Assembly (NCBI GenBank): GCA_025352665.1
Contig: JANXSM010000007.1
Coordinates: forward strand, 1-57,280
Reading direction: 5' to 3'
Source of the DNA: Rhodospirillales bacterium
GTDB taxonomy: Bacteria; Pseudomonadota; Alphaproteobacteria; Acetobacterales; Acetobacteraceae
DNA: 57,280 nucleotides
Positions within the stretch are counted from its first letter, which is position 1. Every line of letters begins with the position of its first letter. Under the pieces are notes generated by a model, which had not been told where the DNA came from, searched no databases, and saw only the letters and a list, made by a program, of their open reading frames with translations. Shown here in pieces: positions 51,622 through 57,280 of this stretch. Both the position numbers and the translations under genes were made by a program.

Positions 51622-53019
51622 CTACAGACCGCCGAGCTTGCCGAGCAGCCGCACATGGCTGCGCAGGCCCTGGTGGAAGCAGCGCAGCTCGAACTTCTCA
51701 TCGGGCGAATGCGGCTGATCGTCCTCCAGGCCGAAACCCATCAGCAGGCTGTCGATGCCGAGGATGCGGTGAAATCCTTCCACGACAGGGATCGACCCAC
51801 CACAGCCGATCAGCACGGCGGGACGGCCATATTCCTCGGCAAGGGCCTCGCGCGCTGCCTTCACCGCCGCACTGCCGGTCTGGATCTGCACGCCGGGGGA
51901 GGAGCTGAATTCGGTGAACTCCAGCTTTGCATCGGCCGATACCCGGGCGCGCATGAACTCGCGAAATCCGGCGGCGATTTTGGCCGGATCCTGCCCCGGT
52001 ACCAGGCGGAACGACACCTTGGCGCCCGCTTCGGCGGCGATCACCGTCTTGCTGCCCTGACCCTGGTAGCCGCCCCAGATTCCATTGATATCGGCGGTGG
52101 GCCGGGTCCAGAGCCGCTCCAGCGCGGTGCGGTCGCTCTCGCCAGACGGCAGGCGTAGGCCGATGCCGTTCAGGAAGCGGGTCTCATCGAACTTCAGCCC
52201 GTCCCATTCCGCGGCCTGCTCCGGCGAGACGTCTTCGACACCGTCGTAGAAGCCGGGCACGCGGATATGGCCAGACGTATCCTTGAGGTCGCCCAGCGCC
52301 TTGGTCAGCGCGTTGATCGGGTTAAGCGCCGAACCACCGAACATGCCGGAATGCAGATCGCGCTCGGCGGCGCGCAGCTTCACTTCCATATAGACCATGC
52401 CGCGCAGGCTGGTGGTCAGCGCCGGCGTGTCGATGTCCCACATGCCGGTGTCGGAAATGACGGCGATGTCGGCGGCCAGTTCCCGGGCGTTGGCGGCAAC
52501 GAAGCTTTCGAGATTTGGACTGCCGATCTCTTCCTCGCCCTCGATCAGCACGGTGATCGCGACCGGCATGCCGCCCAACGCCTCGTGCCAGGCGCGGAAC
52601 GCACCAAGCCACATCGAGACCTGGCCCTTGTCGTCCACCGCGCCGCGCGCGACCACACGCTTGCCGTGCGGACCGTCGACCACCACGGGTTCGAACGGCG
52701 GGCTGGTCCAGAGTTCCAGCGGGTCGGCCGGCTGCACGTCGTAATGCCCGTAGTAAAGCAGGTGCGGCGAATCTGCATTGGTGCCGGGGTGATGGGCGAT
52801 CACCACCGGGAGTCCGGCGGTTTCGCGCAGGCTGGCGGTGAACCCGAGGCTTTCCAACTCGGCCACGGCGAACTCGGCGGCCCGCCTGCAATCGGCGGCG
52901 TGCGCGGGCTGGGCGGAGATGCTGGGGATGCGCAGCCAATCCAGCCAACGTGCGGTGGAAGCCTCAAGCCCTGCTTCGGCCTGGGCGAGCGCTGCTGCAA
53001 TGTTCGCAGTTTTCGTCAT
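51622..53019 (-). CDS. M20-family dipeptidase/peptidase
   Basis: A 465-residue zinc peptidase of the M20 dipeptidase type: LLYYGHYDVQPA (metal His and Asp), RGAVDDKGQ, EGEEEIGSPN (catalytic Glu) and a dimerisation domain. Start ATG 53019 (MTKTANIAAAL) follows AAGGAT; a longer reading in the same frame is rejected. Overlaps the aldolase gene by ATGA. With the neighbouring gamma-glutamyltransferase homologue it suggests scavenging of peptides such as glutathione pieces (inference). Confidence 0.88.
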   Translation of the reverse strand: MTKTANIAAALAQAEAGLEASTARWLDWLRIPSISAQPAHAADCRRAAEFAVAELESLGFTASLRETAGLPVVIAHHPGTNADSPHLLYYGHYDVQPADPLELWTSPPFEPVVVDGPHGKRVVARGAVDDKGQVSMWLGAFRAWHEALGGMPVAITVLIEGEEEIGSPNLESFVAANARELAADIAVISDTGMWDIDTPALTTSLRGMVYMEVKLRAAERDLHSGMFGGSALNPINALTKALGDLKDTSGHIRVPGFYDGVEDVSPEQAAEWDGLKFDETRFLNGIGLRLPSGESDRTALERLWTRPTADINGIWGGYQGQGSKTVIAAEAGAKVSFRLVPGQDPAKIAAGFREFMRARVSADAKLEFTEFSSSPGVQIQTGSAAVKAAREALAEEYGRPAVLIGCGGSIPVVEGFHRILGIDSLLMGFGLEDDQPHSPDEKFELRCFHQGLRSHVRLLGKLGGL

Positions 53020-53651
53020 GGCGGCGGATCCTTCTGCTGGCCATAGCTGCCGTAGCGGGCGATGGCGTCGTTCATTTCGGCGCGGCTGAGCAGTCGGGGA
53101 CGGCCCGCCGCACACGCAAGGAGGTATTGCCGACACAGCGCCTCCAGCCTTATGGCCGAGTTCAGCGCCGCAGCGGGGGAGGGACCGTGGCAGATCATGC
53201 CGTGGTTGGCCAGCAGGCAGGCGGTCCGCCCGGAAATCGCGGTTGCGGCCAGCCGTGCAAGCTCGGGGGTGCCGAACGTGACGTAGGGTGCGCAACGCAC
53301 GTCCTCGCCGCCGAATTCGGCGACATTATAGTGAAACGCAGGCAACGGCCGATTGAGGCAGGACAGCGCCGTCGCATGATCCGAATGCGTGTGCACGATC
53401 ACCTGCGCCTTCGGATCCTGGCAAAAGATCGCCGCGTGCAACGCCCATTCGGATGAGGGTCGAAGCGGACCCTGCCAGCCGCCGTCGAGATCCATCGGCA
53501 CGAGGTCGTCCGGTGACAGCGTGTCCGCCTCGCAGCCGGTGGGAGTGATGAGCAAACCCGCGTCCGTGCGCGCGCTGACATTGCCGCTGCTGCCAATCAG
53601 CATCTGCCTGGCCGCCAGGGCGCGATAGAGTGCGACAAGTTGCACGCGCAT
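53016..53651 (-). CDS. Class II aldolase/adducin-family protein
   Basis: A 211-residue fuculose-phosphate-aldolase-like protein: GNVSARTDAGLLITPTG, SSEWALHAAIF, metal motif HTHSDHA and ANHGMI. Start ATG 53651 (TGATG overlap with the ggt-like gene). May be an aldolase or the MtnB-like dehydratase fold; substrate unknown. Sits between ggt-like and M20 genes. Confidence 0.85.
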   Translation of the reverse strand: MRVQLVALYRALAARQMLIGSSGNVSARTDAGLLITPTGCEADTLSPDDLVPMDLDGGWQGPLRPSSEWALHAAIFCQDPKAQVIVHTHSDHATALSCLNRPLPAFHYNVAEFGGEDVRCAPYVTFGTPELARLAATAISGRTACLLANHGMICHGPSPAAALNSAIRLEALCRQYLLACAAGRPRLLSRAEMNDAIARYGSYGQQKDPPP

Positions 53652-55369
53652 CACGGCGAACCCTGGGCCACACCATCGCGCCGCGGATCGGCGGCCCCTC
53701 GCCAGCCCGGGCCCACGCGCTGCAGCACGACATTGCCGGTGTCGACTGGCTCGACCACCACGCGGTGGCCGAGCGCTTCCAGCGCCGGCCCGATCGTGGA
53801 CGGCGGCTCGACAGCGATATGATCCGGGTCGGACGCCTGCACATGCAACGCCGCCAACGCCTGTTCCGGCGTGCGGTGATTGGCCAGAAGGTCGATCAGC
53901 AGCATCGCCATGGTGTCAGGGATCTGCGGCCCACCCGCGCCGGCGGCTGCCAGGATCGGCGTGTCGCCGTCGAGCACGATGGTCGGAGCGATCGGCGACA
54001 GCGGGCGTTTGCCCGGCGCCATTTCGTTGGCATAGCGGTCGTCGCGCGACTGTTTCAGCGTGGTCGGCGGCGGCGGCGCGAAATTGATCAGCGCATTGTT
54101 GAACACCATGCCCATCGCACCCAAGCGGGCGCCGAAATGCAGGTTGATCGTGCTGGTCATCGACACCACCCGTCCGTCGCCATCAACGATGGCAAGCGCT
54201 GAGGTGGCGGTCTGCGGGGCGCCGGGGTCCGTGCCACCCGTTGGGGCTGCCGCGGGGTTGCCGGGCATCGGGCGTTCCATGCTGGTGTCGGGGGCAATGG
54301 TTGCGGCACGGCTGGCGAGATAGGCGGGATCCAGCAGCCCATCCGTGGGCACTGGCACGAATTCCGGATCGGCCAAATAGCGCCTGCGATCGGCTTCGGC
54401 GAGGCGGCTCGATTCGAGGAACCGGTGCAGCCAGGCGGGATCGTCGGCCGAGCCGGCGCCCGCGGCGCCCAGGATCTGCAGCATCACCACGCCCCCCATG
54501 GCCGGCGGCGGCGCGGTGCAGATCCGATGGCCCTGCCAGTCGCTGCACAGCGCCCGGCCAATCCGCGGCCGATAGCCTTGAAGATCCGCCGCCGAGATCA
54601 GAGAGGCATGGGCGCCGCGCGAAAGGCCGGCCAGGATCTGCGACAGTCCGCCTTCAGCGTAAAGCCCCTCCGGACCCATCCGCGCCACCCGCTTCAGCAC
54701 GGCGGCATAGTCAGGATTGCGGTAAATGGCGCCGATCGGCAGCGCGGTGCCATCGGATGCCAGATAGGGCAGCACGACACTGCCAAGCGCTGCGGCCGCT
54801 CCAGGCTGGGCGAGCAGATCATGCAGGCTGCGGCTGACGCCGGTGCCCGCCTCGGCCAGGGCGATGGCGGGGGCGAACAGATCCGCCCAGGGCAGGCGTC
54901 CTGCCGCGCGATGCGCTTCCCACAAAGCGGGCAGGGTGCCGGGAATGCCGACGGCGCGGCCACTGAACGCAACCTCGCGCGGGTCGAGCAAAGTACCGCT
55001 GAGGCCGAGCGCCAGCGCCTTTGTGGCAGCGGCGGGCGCGGTCGGCATACCGTCGAAAACATCCACCTGGCCGCTGTGCGGCGACCACAGCAGCAGCAGG
55101 GTTCCGCCGAGCAGACCCGAGGCTTGCGGCTCGACCAAGCCAAGCACCGCCTGTGCGGCCACCGCCGCATCGATCGCCGAACCGCCGTGTGACAACATGT
55201 CCATCCCCGCGGCCGTGGCGCGGGGGTCGGCTGACACCACGATGCGCGTGGTAGGCGCTTCGGCCGCGGGCGGCGGCGGCGGCGGCGCCACCTCGGCGCA
55301 GGCGGACAGCAGCAATCCCAATAGCAGCGCGAGTTTGGGCGGCGAAATGATGTTGCTTCCTCCGGTCAT
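53651..55369 (-). CDS. Gamma-glutamyltransferase-like lipoprotein
   Basis: A 572-residue Ggt-family Ntn hydrolase. The N-terminus has a lipoprotein signal with lipobox LSAC (about residues 20-23), so it is predicted to be membrane-anchored. Conserved: HGGSAIDAAVAAQ, and the autoprocessing site region TSALAIVDGDGRVVSMTSTI, in which the nucleophile Thr is kept but the usual TTH reads TSA. AGAGGPQIPDT replaces the glycine loop. Start ATG 55369 with GGGA upstream. First gene of the minus operon. Confidence 0.85.
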   Translation of the reverse strand: MTGGSNIISPPKLALLLGLLLSACAEVAPPPPPPAAEAPTTRIVVSADPRATAAGMDMLSHGGSAIDAAVAAQAVLGLVEPQASGLLGGTLLLLWSPHSGQVDVFDGMPTAPAAATKALALGLSGTLLDPREVAFSGRAVGIPGTLPALWEAHRAAGRLPWADLFAPAIALAEAGTGVSRSLHDLLAQPGAAAALGSVVLPYLASDGTALPIGAIYRNPDYAAVLKRVARMGPEGLYAEGGLSQILAGLSRGAHASLISAADLQGYRPRIGRALCSDWQGHRICTAPPPAMGGVVMLQILGAAGAGSADDPAWLHRFLESSRLAEADRRRYLADPEFVPVPTDGLLDPAYLASRAATIAPDTSMERPMPGNPAAAPTGGTDPGAPQTATSALAIVDGDGRVVSMTSTINLHFGARLGAMGMVFNNALINFAPPPPTTLKQSRDDRYANEMAPGKRPLSPIAPTIVLDGDTPILAAAGAGGPQIPDTMAMLLIDLLANHRTPEQALAALHVQASDPDHIAVEPPSTIGPALEALGHRVVVEPVDTGNVVLQRVGPGWRGAADPRRDGVAQGSP

Positions 55370-55498
55370 GCGGTCCCGCATTGGCAGGTTCGCGCGCAGC
55401 GGTCCAGTCCGGGTCACAGGTACTGAGTCGTCGGCGAGGGTCTGCCCTGCGAGTGGCCGGATTGAGGCATGCTTGCCCTGGCGTTACGATTCGCACCC

Positions 55499-56668
55499 AT
55501 GACCCACCCGATACCGAACACCAAGCCGTACAATCCGAATTTCGCCTCCGGCCCCTGTTCCAAGCGGCCCGGCTGGTCGCTCGCAGCACTCGAAGCCGCC
55601 ATGCTCGGCCGCAGCCATCGCGCAGCCGCCCCCAAGGCACGGCTGGCCGAAGTGATCGACCGTTCGCACGCCCTGCTCGGCATTCCCGCCGATTGGCGGG
55701 TCGCGATCGTCCCTGGATCCGACACAGGTGCGGTCGAGATGGCGCTGTGGTCGCTGCTGGGCCCGCTCCCGGTCGATATCCTCTCCTTCGAGACGTTCTC
55801 GACCACCTGGGCCAACGACGTCGTCAAACAGCTCCGCCTCGCCGATGCGCGGGTGTTGCGTGCCGACTACGGCGCACTTCCCGATCTCACCCAGGTCAAC
55901 CCCGCCCACGACCTGGTGCTGGCCTGGAACGGCACCACCTCCGGCGCCCGCCTGGGCGATGGCAGCTTCATCGCCCAAGATCGCAAGGGTCTGGTGATCT
56001 GCGATGCGACCTCGGCCGCCTTCGCCATGGAACTGCCATGGGACAGGCTCGATGTCGTCACCTGGTCCTGGCAGAAGGCCCTCGGCGGCGAGGCCGGCCA
56101 CGGCATGCTGGCCCTGTCGCCCCGCGCCGTCGCGCGACTGGAAAGCCACACGCCGGCCTGGCCGATGCCCAAGGTGTTTCGCCTCACCTCCGGCGGCAAG
56201 CTCAACGAGGCACTGTTCCGCGGGGCCACCATCAACACCCCCAGCATGCTCTGCGTCGAGGACGCGCTGGACGGGCTGCGCTGGGCTGAACAGATCACAC
56301 TCGCCGGCCTGATCGCCCGCAGCCAGACCAACCTCGCCACTATCGCCGCCTGGGAGGCCACCAGCGCTTGGGCGAAATTCCTGGTGCCAGACCCCGCGAT
56401 CCGATCCTCCACCGCCATCTGCCTGCGCATCGTCTCCCCCTGGTTCACCGCACTCGACCGCGACGCCCAGCTCCAGGCCTCCCGCGCGCTGACCGGCCTG
56501 CTGGAGCGCGAAGGGGTCGCCTTCGACATCGCCTCCTACATCGAAGCACCACCGGGTCTGCGCATCTGGGGCGGCGCCACGGTCGAGGCGTCCGACGTCG
56601 CCGCCCTGCTGCCCTGGCTCGATTGGGCGCACGCGGTCATGGCCACGGAACATACCGTAGCCGCCTGA
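55499..56668 (+). CDS. serC: Phosphoserine aminotransferase
   Basis: A 389-residue fold-type I aminotransferase of the alphaproteobacterial SerC form: NPNFASGPCSKRPGW at the start, GSDTGAVEMALWS, and the PLP lysine in SWQKALGGEAGHG. It makes 3-phosphoserine from 3-phosphohydroxypyruvate and glutamate. Start ATG 55499 is preferred over an upstream ATG. Divergent from the ggt-like gene. serA is not next to it. Confidence 0.92.
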   Translation: MTHPIPNTKPYNPNFASGPCSKRPGWSLAALEAAMLGRSHRAAAPKARLAEVIDRSHALLGIPADWRVAIVPGSDTGAVEMALWSLLGPLPVDILSFETFSTTWANDVVKQLRLADARVLRADYGALPDLTQVNPAHDLVLAWNGTTSGARLGDGSFIAQDRKGLVICDATSAAFAMELPWDRLDVVTWSWQKALGGEAGHGMLALSPRAVARLESHTPAWPMPKVFRLTSGGKLNEALFRGATINTPSMLCVEDALDGLRWAEQITLAGLIARSQTNLATIAAWEATSAWAKFLVPDPAIRSSTAICLRIVSPWFTALDRDAQLQASRALTGLLEREGVAFDIASYIEAPPGLRIWGGATVEASDVAALLPWLDWAHAVMATEHTVAA

Positions 56669-56789
56669 ATCGCCCCAGCCGGGCTGCGAGGCAGCTTTGG
56701 CGACCTCGTCGTGCCGCGCCTGGCCATGGTTTTGCCCGCCGGTTCGCCGGGTGCTATGCCCCACGCGCCCGATTGGATCCACGTGACAT

Positions 56790-57280
56790 ATGACTGACGA
56801 ACAACCGCCCAATCCAGCCCTGCTGCCAGCAGGCTTGCGCGACCTGTTGCCGCCGGAAGCCGAGACCGAGGCTTCGGCCGTGGAAGCCGTGATGCAGATC
56901 TTCTCCGGCCACGGCTACCAACGGGTCAAACCGCCGCTGCTGGAATTCGAGGACAGTCTGGGCTCCGGCGCTGCCATGGCCGATCAGGTGTTCCGCCTCA
57001 TGGACCCCGACACGCATCGCATGATGGCCATTCGCGCCGACATGACGCCCCAGGTTGCCCGCATCGCCGCCACCCGTCTGCAGGGATGGGCGCGACCGTT
57101 GCGGCTGTCCTATGCCGGGCAATGCCTGCGCAGCCGCGGCGCTGGGCTCAATCCGGACCGTCAGGTCGCCCAGGCCGGCATCGAGCTGATCGGCCCCGAT
57201 TGTGCCGCAGCCGATGCCGAGATCGTGGCCGTCGGCGCCGAGGCGCTGGCAGCCCTCGGGCTGACCCAGATCAGCTTCGA
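56790..57280 (+). CDS. hisZ: ATP phosphoribosyltransferase regulatory subunit (partial)
   Basis: The reading frame from ATG 56790 runs off the window end (163 codons seen). It gives LLPAGLRDLLPPEA, then FRLMDPDTHRMMAIRADMTP and AGIELIG, the class II aaRS-like core of HisZ, which lacks aminoacylation and regulates HisG. HisRS is excluded by the shortened N-terminus and LPAGLRDLLPPEA pattern, though only the start is visible. Confidence 0.85.
   Translation, partial: MTDEQPPNPALLPAGLRDLLPPEAETEASAVEAVMQIFSGHGYQRVKPPLLEFEDSLGSGAAMADQVFRLMDPDTHRMMAIRADMTPQVARIAATRLQGWARPLRLSYAGQCLRSRGAGLNPDRQVAQAGIELIGPDCAAADAEIVAVGAEALAALGLTQISF

Noticed and set aside
51622-53295. 557-residue form of the M20 peptidase
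   Set aside because: The first 92 codons overlap the aldolase gene out of frame and look like shadow sequence; ATG 53019 has a ribosome site and the family N-terminus.

Overview
The window looks like a chromosomal segment of a high-GC alphaproteobacterium, most probably in or near Acetobacteraceae/Rhodospirillales. Supporting signs are the protein families (TrcR/DUF1013, DUF1192, paired YdcH/DUF465 genes, a cysteine-poor L31), CtrA-type TTAA-N7-TTAA boxes, a ROSE-like thermosensor in front of an hsp20 gene, and a dispersed ~105 bp repeat. Species cannot be named from sequence alone.

Region 1 (134-21816) is the standout: two divergent, tightly overlapping operons that read as one aerobic catabolic system for an indolic compound, most likely indole-3-acetate (auxin) by way of isatin. 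The plus operon encodes a two-subunit 2-oxoacid:ferredoxin-type oxidoreductase, a Rieske oxygenase alpha/beta pair, an acyl-CoA ligase, a thiolase homologue that has lost its catalytic residues, a DUF35-SDR fusion, an isatin-hydrolase-type cyclase, an SDR, a LivJ-like binding protein, a MarR regulator and a class II aldolase. The minus operon encodes LivH, a LivM-LivG fusion, LivF, a 2-aminobenzoyl-CoA (or salicylyl-CoA) monooxygenase/reductase, an SDR, a RidA protein and a second isatin-hydrolase-type cyclase. Inferred route: uptake, ring dioxygenation and dehydrogenation to dioxindole-3-acetate, CoA activation, retro-aldol release of acetyl-CoA to give isatin, hydrolysis to isatinate (2-aminophenylglyoxylate), oxidative decarboxylation to 2-aminobenzoyl-CoA, ring hydroxylation/reduction, RidA-assisted loss of ammonia, then beta-oxidation-like steps. 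Two near-identical 16 bp sites in the divergent promoter region are candidate MarR operators.

Region 2 (21823-30441) holds an AT-rich small membrane-protein gene, an envelope-lipid operon (methyltransferase, polyprenyl-phosphate glycosyltransferase, small DMT transporter, Pro/Ala-rich exported protein), an MBL hydrolase, an ABC-F protein, a small exported Gly/Ala-rich protein, a Nudix hydrolase, an Ldh2-type dehydrogenase and rpmE. Region 3 (30472-35768) is housekeeping and stress: hsp20 with its thermosensor, DUF1192, TrcR-like regulator, two YdcH genes, purE-purK, and a TPR/GT9-like protein behind a CtrA box.

Region 4 (35769-50139) is more fluid: four copies of a dispersed repeat, an orphan LivJ-like protein, a decayed molybdopterin oxidoreductase, malate synthase G, a LacI regulator with a complete polyamine/iron-type ABC importer, three small hypothetical genes, a GNAT remnant and an unknown protein. 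Region 5 (50140-57280) carries a minus-strand operon (ggt-like lipoprotein, class II aldolase, M20 peptidase, glpK), then serC and the start of hisZ, which runs off the window end. No rRNA, tRNA, CRISPR array or intact insertion sequence was seen.
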